64,000 nucleotides of DNA from an uncultured Aquimarina sp. GTDB taxonomy: Bacteria; Bacteroidota; Bacteroidia; Flavobacteriales; Flavobacteriaceae. This document shows, in pieces, positions 29,433 to 39,891 of this stretch (the first letter of the stretch is position 1; every line of letters starts with the position of its first letter). Made by a program: the position numbers and the translations under genes. Below the pieces are notes generated by a model that had not been told where the DNA came from, made no database searches, and saw only the letters and a list, made by a program, of their open reading frames with translations. The stretch is taken from the NCBI GenBank assembly GCA_947495425.1, contig CANLYR010000007.1, positions 1 to 64,000 on the forward strand, written 5' to 3'.

Positions 29433-30023
29433 ATGAATATGCTTAATTCGATTTGTGTTTTTTGTGGAAGTAGTAATGGTAATGATGAAAAAGTAATCTC
29501 TGAAGCTTTTTTATTAGGCAAAAAACTAGCGAAACAAGATATTGCTGTAGTGTATGGAGGAGCCAAGATCGGCATCATGGGACAAGTAGCCAAAGGAGCA
29601 ATAGACTATAACGGAAAGGTAATTGGTGTGATCCCCGAATTTCTTACATTGAAAGAAGTAGTCCATAAAGAATTATATCAACTGGTCATTACGAATACAA
29701 TGCACGAACGAAAAATGAAAATGCATGAGCTTAGTGATGGGTTTATAACATTACCAGGTGGATTTGGGACATTAGAAGAACTTTTTGAAATTATAACTTG
29801 GTCGCAACTGGGATTACATCAAAAACCCATAGGATTATTAAATATTGGTGGTTTTTATGATGATTTATTGGGCTTGCTCAAAAACATGGTTCGTAGAGGC
29901 TTTCTAAAAACAGAGAATTATGAATTACTATTAGTTGATAGCGATATAGATACACTGTTAAAAAAAATGAAAACCTTTGAGCCAAAGAAAGTTGCCAAAT
30001 GGCTAAAACCAGATAGAACCTGA
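29433..30023 (+). CDS. LOG family (TIGR00730) Rossmann protein
   Basis: A 196-residue protein with ICVFCGSSNGND at the N terminus and the PGGFGTLEELFEIITWSQLG motif (about 107-126), the signature of the LOG/lysine-decarboxylase-like family. Enzymes with PGGxGTxxE are cytokinin-riboside or nucleotide 5'-monophosphate phosphoribohydrolases. In bacteria they probably act on AMP or other nucleotides. Start may be at 29433 or the next ATG, 6 bases later. It lies between prmC and ligA. Confidence 0.9.
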   Translation: MNMLNSICVFCGSSNGNDEKVISEAFLLGKKLAKQDIAVVYGGAKIGIMGQVAKGAIDYNGKVIGVIPEFLTLKEVVHKELYQLVITNTMHERKMKMHELSDGFITLPGGFGTLEELFEIITWSQLGLHQKPIGLLNIGGFYDDLLGLLKNMVRRGFLKTENYELLLVDSDIDTLLKKMKTFEPKKVAKWLKPDRT

Positions 30024-32048
<2,025 letters not shown>

Positions 32049-32693
32049 ATTTAATGTTCCTTCTCTGTACAACTTAAAATCATATACGCTACTTTATTCG
32101 GGAATAAAACCTTAAAAACTAAGTTTCTAGCGGTAGTTTTAATTGTTCTAAAATTCATATCTTGTAGTAATAAATACTATATAGTTATTGAAGTTCGATA
32201 CACAGAATGAATAAAAATTAGTGAATGAAGAAAAACTACTAAAACTTATTATTTCTTTTTTTTAAGTTGTATAAAGTATGATTTTGCGTTTGGGAATGTA
32301 TTTTCTAAACACGTATTCAAAGTCAATTTTTTCTGTATCGATAGCTTTACATTATTAATAGGATTTAGGAGAGCAGAATAGTTCGCGTATTTGCGTAATT
32401 GGTTTTCACAGAAAACCATTATATGTCCATAAAAACATTCCACTCTTTTATTATTAAGTCCAATTATATATAGACTGTTTTATAGTGAATATGAATCAGA
32501 AATTTTTAATAGGACTGTTTCATGTAGGTTTCTTATCATCTATGATTTTACACCGTATTAATAATTGTTTGGATGTACTCAATTTATATGTTGGGTTAAA
32601 AAATACTCAGCTCTTGTTTTTATAGTCCATAATTGGGTAGCAAAACCTTTAAATTAGAGTTTGTACGGGCTTAAACGTAGCAAAAATGATAAG
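32049..32693. other. AT-rich non-coding gap after ligA
   Basis: About 645 bases without a convincing gene. A 64-codon minus-strand frame at 32249-32443 ends in a lysine run encoded by an A/T homopolymer and has no recognisable motif. An imperfect palindrome GGTTTTcacagaAAACC lies near 32400. The stretch leads into two membrane-protein paralogs and a decayed gene, so it may carry remnants of lost DNA. Confidence 0.5.
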
Positions 32694-33386
32694 ATGTTTG
32701 AAAAGCTAACATACATTTTGTTTTACATTACTGGCATAGTTGCTCTTTTAGCTGCGATATTGACTAATAACTTAGTTATTTACTTTAAACCCGCTGTTGT
32801 TGTAGCATTATCAATACTATATCTAGCAAACGCGAAGTATAAAAGCTATTTAGTTGTACTTAGTTTATTACTAATTTTAGTATGTGAGACATTGTTCTTA
32901 TATGATTACATCGGTAATTTTAAAATATTACATATTCTACTTTCTATATACTATGCACTCAACATCGTTTTGCTAAGCAAAAGTCTACAAGTTATAAAAG
33001 TGCGGTTTGATAAGATTTTCACATTGCAAATGTTAATATCGATGGCTTTAATTCTGTATGTTTTAGTTTCGGTAGCCAAGTTGATTTTACCCCAAGTGAG
33101 TGATCATGCAGTTGTATTGATCATACTTATTTTTTTCTTTGCACTATTTATTGGAGTCTGTTACTATATTTATCTTAATAGTAGAACAATTATAAGTTAT
33201 TCATTAATGATTGCTGCTTCTTGTTTTTTGATAGTTAATATTATTAATGCGTTAAATGGTCTCTATATTTCATTAGCTATTTTCCCGGTTATTACAACAA
33301 TATTGCAAATAGTAGGGCAATATTTTCTAATTAAATTTTTCTTGGAGCAATACAAGCTAACTCCTAATAGTGAGGATTATTTTTAA
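32694..33386 (+). CDS. polytopic membrane protein, first of two tandem paralogs (YhhN-like)
   Basis: From the ATG at 32694 this is 230 residues with about eight predicted membrane helices. After helix 1 comes IYFKPAVVVALSILYLANAK, and helix 3 reads LVCETLFLYDYIGNFK. A conserved Lys-Pro after helix 1 and acidic residues in helix 3 are loosely like the YhhN/lysoplasmalogenase family; I rate that assignment as tentative. The next gene has the same helix pattern and an IYTKPIVPIALIVLYVKS counterpart. Both proteins end in a short polar tail with Tyr-Phe (NSEDYF here). Function unknown. Confidence 0.6.
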   Translation: MFEKLTYILFYITGIVALLAAILTNNLVIYFKPAVVVALSILYLANAKYKSYLVVLSLLLILVCETLFLYDYIGNFKILHILLSIYYALNIVLLSKSLQVIKVRFDKIFTLQMLISMALILYVLVSVAKLILPQVSDHAVVLIILIFFFALFIGVCYYIYLNSRTIISYSLMIAASCFLIVNIINALNGLYISLAIFPVITTILQIVGQYFLIKFFLEQYKLTPNSEDYF

Positions 33387-33445
33387 AATTTAGCAAATTT
33401 TTCTTTAAGGATTTGTAATTTAAACAGCTTAAAAGCTTTGGTGTC

Positions 33446-34150
33446 TTGAAAAAAATAAATACAGCATATCTATTTTTTTATTGTGCCTTCTTGGTAGTTA
33501 TTAGTGTTGCTATTTTTTTCGATAAGAAAGTGTTGATTTATACCAAACCAATCGTGCCGATAGCTTTGATTGTGTTGTATGTAAAATCTATCAAGAAGAT
33601 TGAGTTTTTATTTCCAATATGTATGATCGCTGTTCTTGTCACAGACATCTTCGTTTATTTAGATTTTATAAAATATTTTGACACTATTATTTTACTTGTG
33701 TCTGTGTATTATCTTGGCTGCAGTTTTTTGTTAAAAAAATTTATTTCTAAAGACGATGCTAGATTGCATAAATTAATAACGTTACCAGTATTGATAAGTT
33801 TGATTTTTATAGCTTACTTAATATTTTCTATTACTTCATTGGCCATTCCTAAACTAAATAGCTCTATCTGGATCGTAGCCCTTGGTATCATAAGCGCACT
33901 TTTGTTTTCTGCTGTGAATTTTATGATCTATATGGTAGATCGATATGAAAAATCAATCTACTTATTTGTTACTGCTTGTTGTGCTATATGTATAGATGCA
34001 CTTTTGGCGATAAATGAAATGTATTATTATACCAGAGTATTTACAGTTGTAATCAATAGTGTTGAAATTATAGGTCTTTATTTTTTAGTTAGGTTTTTGA
34101 TAGAAACTAAACCCAGAAGTGTAGTGCCAAAAGATCAAAATTATTTTTAA
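33446..34150 (+). CDS. polytopic membrane protein, second tandem paralog (YhhN-like)
   Basis: 234 residues with about eight membrane helices and clear kinship in layout to the preceding gene: LIYTKPIVPIALIVLYVKS after helix 1, MIAVLVTDIFVYLDFIKYFD at helix 3, and a C-terminal tail KDQNYF. The reading starts at TTG 33446 (MKKINTAYLF); no upstream ATG is in frame and the next Met is inside helix 3. The 60-base gap to the first paralog suggests co-transcription. Divergence between the copies is high, so the duplication is old. Function unknown; lysoplasmalogenase-like activity is only a guess. Confidence 0.6.
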   Translation: MKKINTAYLFFYCAFLVVISVAIFFDKKVLIYTKPIVPIALIVLYVKSIKKIEFLFPICMIAVLVTDIFVYLDFIKYFDTIILLVSVYYLGCSFLLKKFISKDDARLHKLITLPVLISLIFIAYLIFSITSLAIPKLNSSIWIVALGIISALLFSAVNFMIYMVDRYEKSIYLFVTACCAICIDALLAINEMYYYTRVFTVVINSVEIIGLYFLVRFLIETKPRSVVPKDQNYF

Positions 34151-34157
34151 ATGATAT

Positions 34158-34913
34158 CAAGAAAAGGCTGTTAGTTTTTTACAATTAGTGAGAAGTATAA
34201 CATTCCTGAGAGTGAAGAATTTAATTATAGAAATAAAAGCCTTCTTGATTTTGATTTGGAAACCGTAGCATCTTTGGGTCAGCTTAATCTTTTTAAAAAT
34301 AATATATGACATTACCGTCTGTTATTCACTTTTCAAAGAAACACCTTATGGCGAATTATTATTAGGCATGAATGATCTTCTGAAATATAAAACTAAAAAT
34401 TTCGTTTTTGTTCATAAAATTAATGGAGAAAGGAATAGTAAAGGAATAGTAAAGGAATATATGAAGCCTAAACAGTTTCTGTTATTAAATATGTAAAAGA
34501 ACTTATTTCAAAAGAAGCTGGTGTGCAAAAAAAACTGGGTACTAATATGATCTTAATAGAGAATATTTAGAAAAATTGACGCAAACCGATACAGTTTCAT
34601 CAAAAAAAGGAAATTATTTGGATTCGTTTGTTAACGAAGTATTTGGTTTTTTAGATTTGAATGCTTTAAAAGTTAATTACCACGTTGGAGATCAATTATC
34701 GGGTTTGGTGATTGATATTTTGATTGGAAAAAACGGTCTTCATTTCGGCATTGATATGATCGGTTAATCAGGTAATTTTCATGCACTATGCTCTATTGAA
34801 AGACACAAAGTTTGTATCGCGTTGGTATTCAGGTAATTCCTTTAAATTAAGGAACATAGTATTTTGATAATGATATAAAAGAAAAACTGATGGTCAAAAT
34901 TAGTGAGATGTGA
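34158..34913 (+). pseudogene. heavily decayed gene remnant
   Basis: Coding-like pieces run through all three plus frames. They include QEKAVSFLQLV (from 34158), EKYNIPESEEFNYRNKSLLD (from 34190), SLFKETPYGELLLGMNDL (within 34308-34496) and VIKYVKELISKEAGVQKKLG (frame from 34478). The chain continues NREYLEKLTQTD...LSGLVIDILIGKNGLHFGID (ending TAA 34765). SGNFHALCSIERHKV follows directly in the same frame, and finally VGIQVIPLN*GT*YFDNDIKEKLMVKISEM (34821-34913). At least four frame changes and several in-frame stops separate them. The order resembles one ancestral protein whose C-terminal part looks like a restriction-endonuclease-like fold (hydrophobic strand, Gly-Ile-Asp, then a Lys/Arg-rich helix). 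That family call is a guess. Confidence 0.7.
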
Positions 34914-34971
34914 TAATCTGATTTTCTTTTTTTCTTAGTGCTCACAGCGTGATTTTAAATTGTAAAATAGC

Positions 34972-34979
34972 TACATTTG
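34972..34979 (+). promoter_or_regulatory. -7 promoter element for the DUF6913-dapA run
   Basis: TACATTTG matches TAnnTTTG and lies 22 bases before the ATG at 35002. A GTG at 34949-34951, 20 bases upstream, could serve as a weak -33 box. Confidence 0.5.
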
Positions 34980-35001
34980 TGGCTTCTTAATCTTTTTATG
35001 A

Positions 35002-35523
35002 ATGATTTTAAAGGGTCTTAAAAGAAATGCAATAAAAAAAGGGGTCGAAACTCATTTGAAGAAAAGAAATTCTTCATCTTCAGGTATTTCTAATCTAAAA
35101 ACTCTTGCAATTCTTATAGATGCATCTCGACCTGTTAATAAAATGGCAATAAAGAAATTGGCAGACGAATTAGGAGTTGAGGCCGAAAAATTAAGGATAA
35201 TAGGCTATAAAGAGGATAACGATATCGAAGATGATAGAGACGTGGTATATTATAATGATAAGAGCTTCACAGTCAGTGGGTCTCTAAAAAGTAAAATACT
35301 ACAAGATTTTATTACCAAAGATTATGATGTTTTGATCAATTTCTATGAAGAGGAAAAACTTGAATTAGACTATTTGGCAGCAGCCTCAGCTGCAAAGTTA
35401 AAAGTTGGTTTTTCAGCAGTTGATCATCGAATTAATGATTTAATTATTGGTACCACAACAAACGATACCAATCTTTTTACAAAAGAGCTTAAGAAATATT
35501 TAAAAATTTTACAGGTTATATAA
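35002..35523 (+). CDS. DUF6913-like protein upstream of dapA
   Basis: A 173-residue soluble protein with a basic N terminus (LKGLKRNAIKKGVETHLKKR) and an alternating alpha/beta core (LKTLAILIDASRPVNKMAIK, DYDVLINFYEEEKLELDYLA). LAAASAAKLKVGFSAVDHRI follows. It resembles the DUF6913 family of Flavobacteriia, whose members often precede dapA. The phrase VGFSAVDHR is reminiscent of ADP-heptose glycosyltransferase-like folds, but no function is known. The gap to dapA is two bases, so the two genes are probably co-transcribed and may share a link to lysine or wall synthesis. Confidence 0.75.
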   Translation: MILKGLKRNAIKKGVETHLKKRNSSSSGISNLKTLAILIDASRPVNKMAIKKLADELGVEAEKLRIIGYKEDNDIEDDRDVVYYNDKSFTVSGSLKSKILQDFITKDYDVLINFYEEEKLELDYLAAASAAKLKVGFSAVDHRINDLIIGTTTNDTNLFTKELKKYLKILQVI

Positions 35524-35525
35524 GT

Positions 35526-36398
35526 ATGAGTGATTTTCTTAGAGGTACAGGTGTAGCACTGGCCACACCATTTAATAGTGAGGGGTCTATAGATTATCAA
35601 GGAGTAACATCGTTAGTAGAATATTGCATAAAAGGCAAGGTAGAATACCTCGTGGTGCTTGGGACCACCGCAGAATCAGTTACGCTTTCCAAAGAGGAGA
35701 AAAAAGAATTGATAGCGCATATCGTAAGCGTGAACAATAAGAGGTTGCCCCTAGTAATTGGAATAGGAGGAAACGATACCGAAGCTATCCTCAAAGAAAT
35801 GTTAGAGACTGATGTATCAGGTTTTGATGCGATACTATCTGTAGTACCTATGTATAATAAACCTAATCAAGAAGGAATTTATCAGCATTACAAAGCAATA
35901 AATGATAGTGCCCCAATACCGGTTTTACTTTATAATGTTCCATCTAGAACAGGAACAAATATGACTGCAGAAACTACATTGCGATTAGCGCAGCTAGATA
36001 AGATAGTAGGTATTAAAGAGGCTGTAGGAGATTTCACTCAAGTTTTAAGGCTGTTAAGTGAAAGACCAAAAGGTTTTCTTGTAATTTCTGGAGATGATAC
36101 AATGGCACTATCTGCTGTGGCAGCGGGCGGCGATGGAGTGATAAGTGTCGTAGGCCAGGGTTTTCCTGAAGAATTTTCTGAAATGATACGATTAGGTTTG
36201 TCTGGTGAAACCAAAAAGGCATTCAAAATACTATATCAACTTTTACCAATCATTGCGTATGCTTTTGAAGAAGGGAATCCTGCCGGAATAAAAAATATTT
36301 TAAAAATTAAAGGCGTTTGCGAAGACAATCTTCGCTTACCATTAGTGCCAGTTTCACAAAATTTAGCAGAAAAAATAAAGGTATTTATTGAAAATTAA
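35526..36398 (+). CDS. dapA: 4-hydroxy-tetrahydrodipicolinate synthase
   Basis: DapA condenses pyruvate with aspartate semialdehyde, the first committed step towards lysine and diaminopimelate. The 290-residue TIM barrel has the Schiff-base Lys164 in IVGIKEAVGDF, Tyr136 in LLYNVPSRTG, and LVVLGTTAESVTLSKEEKKE (about 42-61). Length is normal. It follows the DUF6913 gene by two bases and is followed by a potassium-channel gene. With dapF at 17.7 kb, the window holds two steps of the diaminopimelate pathway in separate operons. Confidence 0.97.
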   Translation: MSDFLRGTGVALATPFNSEGSIDYQGVTSLVEYCIKGKVEYLVVLGTTAESVTLSKEEKKELIAHIVSVNNKRLPLVIGIGGNDTEAILKEMLETDVSGFDAILSVVPMYNKPNQEGIYQHYKAINDSAPIPVLLYNVPSRTGTNMTAETTLRLAQLDKIVGIKEAVGDFTQVLRLLSERPKGFLVISGDDTMALSAVAAGGDGVISVVGQGFPEEFSEMIRLGLSGETKKAFKILYQLLPIIAYAFEEGNPAGIKNILKIKGVCEDNLRLPLVPVSQNLAEKIKVFIEN

Positions 36399-36410
36399 TT
36401 GTTTTCACGA

Positions 36411-37337
36411 ATGGCTAAAAAAATAAAAGATCCAGGAATAGGAAAATTCTCTAATAAAAATGCTAAACGTTTCATTAACCCAGATGGATTTTTTAATATT
36501 AAACATATTAACAGGCCAAGCTCTTTATCCGAGAGTTATGATTATTTGATAGGTATTAGCTGGTGGAAATTTTTTTTGTGGGTAGTATTGGGGTATATCT
36601 TAATCAATTCTCTATTTGCATTGGTGTATCTGTATTTAGGAATATCAGGAATAGTAGAACCTACAGGCAGCGTGTTTAGAGATTTTCTTAATGCATTCTT
36701 TTTTTCGGCTCAGACAATTACTACGGTTGGTTATGGGGCTATGTCGCCAAACGGACTTCTATTTGGCATTGTTTCTTCCTTTGAGGCACTTATAGGATTG
36801 CTTAGCTTTTCATTTATTACCGGACTTTTATATGGAAGGTTTTCTAAACCCAGAGCCAATATTCAATTTAGTAATCATATGGTTTTGCGCAAACACAACG
36901 ATGTAGATTCTATCATGTTTAGGCTAATGAGTAGGAGTGCAAATGTGATGATACGCCCAAAGATTGAAGCCACTATTGCAATATCTCAACAGAATAAAAA
37001 CAAAGAGTTTGTAAACAATTTTTATAATCTAAAATTAGAACGCAATTCGATTACATACCTTCCTACGACATGGACTGTGGTGCATGCGATAAATGAATCA
37101 AGCCCACTACAGCAGTTTGACAGAGAAATGTTATCAAAGTTAAATGCTGAGGTTTTGTTGCTGGTAAGTTACTATGATGAATCTTTTTCACAAGAAGTAC
37201 ATCAGGTTCATTCTTACATGCTCAAGGATCTGATACAAGATCAAGACTTTACTCCTGCATTCTATTATGATGATAAAGGATACACTATTCTTGATCATGA
37301 TAAATTGGATAAAACGGAAACAAAGATGCCGCAGTAA
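36411..37337 (+). CDS. inward-rectifier (KirBac-type) potassium channel
   Basis: 308 residues from the ATG at 36411 (a TTG at 36399 would add four residues). There are two membrane helices, about 45-70 and 115-140. Between them, the pore loop carries the selectivity filter TTVGYGAMSPNG (about 100-111). The slide helix ISWWKFFLWVVLGYIL precedes helix 1, and the C-terminal half is the immunoglobulin-like cytoplasmic IRK domain (SNHMVLRKHNDVDSIMFRLM). This is the prokaryotic inward-rectifier architecture. It begins 12 bases after dapA stops and may be co-transcribed. Role in K+ balance; gating ligand unknown. Confidence 0.92.
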   Translation: MAKKIKDPGIGKFSNKNAKRFINPDGFFNIKHINRPSSLSESYDYLIGISWWKFFLWVVLGYILINSLFALVYLYLGISGIVEPTGSVFRDFLNAFFFSAQTITTVGYGAMSPNGLLFGIVSSFEALIGLLSFSFITGLLYGRFSKPRANIQFSNHMVLRKHNDVDSIMFRLMSRSANVMIRPKIEATIAISQQNKNKEFVNNFYNLKLERNSITYLPTTWTVVHAINESSPLQQFDREMLSKLNAEVLLLVSYYDESFSQEVHQVHSYMLKDLIQDQDFTPAFYYDDKGYTILDHDKLDKTETKMPQ

Positions 37338-37485
37338 TTTAGTACCGTGTTTTTGCAACACAACGATACTTATATAGTTATTAAAATACGTCAAATTCAT
37401 TATGTTGATACATACTATAGAATGATATGAGCAAATTCTGGGTGTACCATAAAATAAAGACAGGTGAATAGATGGATTAAAGTTT

Positions 37486-37514
37486 TTGTAATACGGTAGA
37501 AATATATATTTTTG
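37486..37514 (+). promoter_or_regulatory. promoter of the bamD-rpoZ-coaBC-recN run
   Basis: TTG (37486-37488), 18 bases, then TATTTTTG (37507-37514): a full match to TTG-N17-23-TAnnTTTG. It is 18 bases before the bamD ATG, so the leader would be very short. Confidence 0.75.
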
Positions 37515-37532
37515 CCTGATGTTTTTTAAGCT

Positions 37533-38327
37533 ATGAAGAGATTATTGTATTTATTTATTTGTTTGTTAACTCTCGGATCATGCAATGAGTATCAGAAAGT
37601 ACTCAAGAATGATGATGTTTCGCCAAAATATAAAATGGCCGAAGAGCTATATAAAGAAGGCAAGTACAAAAAAGCGTTGAGGCTTTTTGAACAGATTGTC
37701 CCTTTGTATAGAGGTAAACCACAAGCAGAAAGGATAATGTACTATTATTCTGATACATATTATCAGTTAGAAGACTATTATTTAGCAGGGTATCAATTTG
37801 AACGATTTGTCAAATCTTATCCCAAAAGTGAGAAGAGTGAAGAGGCTGCATATAAGGGAGCAAAAAGCTATTATCATCTATCACCACGATATAGTCTTGA
37901 TCAAACTGAGACCACCAAAGCTTTAGAAAAACTTCAAGGCTTTATCAATACATACCAGGAAAGTGAAAAATTGCCAGAAGTTAATGCTTTAGTTACTGAA
38001 CTCAGAGTTAAAAAAGAGAAAAAAGCATATGAAATAGCGAAACAATTTCATCATAGAAATGATTATAAAGTAGCTATCGCTTCATTCGACAACTATCTGG
38101 TAGACTATCCAGGATCACCTTTTAGAGAAAAAGTATTATATTACAAACTAGAGTCTGAATATCTTTTGGCAGTAGGTAGTTATGAGACTTATATTAAAGA
38201 TCGTTTAGAAACCGCTCAAGGGTATTATAACAATTATAAAAAATATTATAAGACCGATGGCGAATATATAGAAAAAGCAGAAAAAATAGCAGCAGATATA
38301 AAATCAAGGCTAGAACAGTATAAATAG
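37533..38327 (+). CDS. bamD: outer-membrane assembly lipoprotein BamD
   Basis: BamD is a lipoprotein of the BAM complex that folds beta-barrel proteins into the outer membrane. The 264-residue protein has a lipobox (TLGSCNEYQ, Cys about 17). Tandem TPR-like helices follow: YKEGKYKKALRLFEQIVPLY, YYSDTYYQLEDYYLAGYQFE, RFVKSYPKSEKSEEAAYKGA and more. Length and start agree with Bacteroidota BamD proteins. It leads an operon with rpoZ, coaBC, a DUF4835 gene and recN, an order common in Flavobacteria. Confidence 0.92.
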   Translation: MKRLLYLFICLLTLGSCNEYQKVLKNDDVSPKYKMAEELYKEGKYKKALRLFEQIVPLYRGKPQAERIMYYYSDTYYQLEDYYLAGYQFERFVKSYPKSEKSEEAAYKGAKSYYHLSPRYSLDQTETTKALEKLQGFINTYQESEKLPEVNALVTELRVKKEKKAYEIAKQFHHRNDYKVAIASFDNYLVDYPGSPFREKVLYYKLESEYLLAVGSYETYIKDRLETAQGYYNNYKKYYKTDGEYIEKAEKIAADIKSRLEQYK

Positions 38328-38342
38328 AAAATAAAGAAGAAG

Positions 38343-38675
38343 ATGGATTTGAAAAAAAGTAATGCTCCGGTGAATACGACCACAATTGACAAAAATCTTA
38401 TTGATCAACCTACAGATAATATTTATGAAGCTATTTCCGTAATATCTAAAAGGGCTACACAAATCAATACAGATATTAAAAAAGAGCTTTTAGAAAAATT
38501 AGATGAATTTGCAACATACAATGATAGTTTAGAAGAAATTTTTGAAAACAAAGAGCAAATAGAGGTATCTAAATTCTACGAGAGATTACCAAAACCTCAT
38601 GCATTGGCTGTTCAGGAATGGTTAGAAGATAAAATCTATCATAGAAATACAAAGACAGACTCAGAATCTTTATAA
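38343..38675 (+). CDS. rpoZ: RNA polymerase omega subunit
   Basis: 110-residue Bacteroidota-type omega subunit. The segment TDNIYEAISVISKRATQINT (about 24-43) corresponds to the omega/RPB6 core helix that binds the beta-prime subunit. KFYERLPKPHALAVQEWLED is a typical C-terminal extension in this phylum. It assists polymerase assembly. It starts 15 bases after bamD and ends just before coaBC, so it is clearly part of the operon. Confidence 0.9.
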   Translation: MDLKKSNAPVNTTTIDKNLIDQPTDNIYEAISVISKRATQINTDIKKELLEKLDEFATYNDSLEEIFENKEQIEVSKFYERLPKPHALAVQEWLEDKIYHRNTKTDSESL

Positions 38676-38679
38676 GTCT

Positions 38680-39891
38680 ATGTCTATTTTAAGCGGTAAG
38701 AAGGTTTTAATTGGTGTTACCGCTGGTATTGCTGCATATAAAACAGCTGGACTAGTGCGTCTGTTTATCAAAACAGGTGCAGAAGTCAAAGTTGTAATGA
38801 CTCCCGCAGCTAAGGATTTTGTTACACCGCTTACATTATCAACCTTATCCAAAAATCCAGTGCATTCTACTTTTTATGATCAACAAGATGAAAATGCGGT
38901 TTGGAATAATCATGTGGATCTTGGTTTGTGGGCTGATTTAATTGTAATTGCACCTGCTACTGCCAATACCTTGTCTAAAATGACGACAGGTACCAGTGAT
39001 AATCTGTTGTTGGCTACATACTTATCTGCAAAATGTCCTGTATATTTTGCTCCGGCAATGGATCTGGATATGTATAAACATCCCTCTACACACGAAACGT
39101 TTAGTAAACTCATCGCGTTTGGTAATATCATGATCCCTGCAGAATCAGGAGAATTAGCAAGTGGATTAGTAGGACAAGGTCGTATGGCAGAGCCTGTCAC
39201 AATTGTTGATTTTATTGAGAAAGATATTTTAGGTAAACTTCCCTTACAGGGGCAAACCGTATTAATTACTGCTGGCCCAACTTACGAAGCAATTGATCCT
39301 GTAAGATTTATAGGAAATCATTCTAGTGGTAAAATGGGGATAGAACTCGCAATAACGGCTGCTAATCTCGGTGCACAGGTACATCTGGTCTTGGGTCCAT
39401 CGTCGCTAAAAGTTGATCACAGTCTTATCAATGTAACTCATGTTTTTAGTGCAGAAGACATGTATCAAGCAGTAGTTTCTGTTTATGATACTTGTGATAT
39501 TGCTATAGCATCTGCCGCTGTTGCTGATTATAGACCTAAACATATTTCTGGTCAGAAAATTAAAAAAGCAGATTCATCTTTTTCAATTGAATTAGAGCGA
39601 ACACAGGATATTTTAAAATGGATGGGAAGTGAAAAGAAAAATCAATTTCTAGTTGGTTTTGCACTAGAAACTGAAAACGAAGAAGAGAACGCTAAAAAGA
39701 AATTAAAAACTAAAAACTTAGATTTGATCGTTCTCAATTCTCTTAATGATAAGGGTGCTGGTTTTAAAAGCCAAACCAATAAAGTAAGCTTGATCAATCA
39801 TAAATTAGAGATTAAAGCGTTTGAACTAAAAACAAAAGCCGAAGTCGCTCAAGATATATTTGATGAAATTAACACATTAAGAAATGATTAG
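38680..39891 (+). CDS. coaBC: bifunctional phosphopantothenoylcysteine decarboxylase/synthetase
   Basis: CoaBC ligates cysteine to 4'-phosphopantothenate and decarboxylates the product in coenzyme A synthesis. In this 403-residue protein the N-terminal flavoprotein CoaC part (1-180) has ISGxxA-like SGKKVLIGVTAGIAAYKTAG, the PAMDLDMYKHPST segment and SGELASGLVGQGRMAE. The CoaB part (185-400) has GPTYEAIDPVRFIGNHSSGK and IASAAVADYRPK. Full length. Its 3' end overlaps the DUF4835 gene by 8 bases. coaE, the last CoA step, is at 53.2 kb. Confidence 0.95.
   Translation: MSILSGKKVLIGVTAGIAAYKTAGLVRLFIKTGAEVKVVMTPAAKDFVTPLTLSTLSKNPVHSTFYDQQDENAVWNNHVDLGLWADLIVIAPATANTLSKMTTGTSDNLLLATYLSAKCPVYFAPAMDLDMYKHPSTHETFSKLIAFGNIMIPAESGELASGLVGQGRMAEPVTIVDFIEKDILGKLPLQGQTVLITAGPTYEAIDPVRFIGNHSSGKMGIELAITAANLGAQVHLVLGPSSLKVDHSLINVTHVFSAEDMYQAVVSVYDTCDIAIASAAVADYRPKHISGQKIKKADSSFSIELERTQDILKWMGSEKKNQFLVGFALETENEEENAKKKLKTKNLDLIVLNSLNDKGAGFKSQTNKVSLINHKLEIKAFELKTKAEVAQDIFDEINTLRND

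Noticed and set aside
32249..32443. 64-codon minus-strand frame after ligA
   Set aside because: Ends in a lysine run coded by a homopolymer, no recognisable motif, and no promoter; probably chance.
34428..34460. Short tandem repeat of AAAGGAATAGT, about 2.5 copies
   Set aside because: Too short and too few copies for a CRISPR or a regulatory array; it is probably slippage within the decayed gene.
34308..34496. Resemblance of ETPYGELLLG to the start of Ada/Ogt methyltransferase domains
   Set aside because: Only a few residues match, there is no PCHR active-site motif nearby, and the neighbouring pieces do not fit that family.
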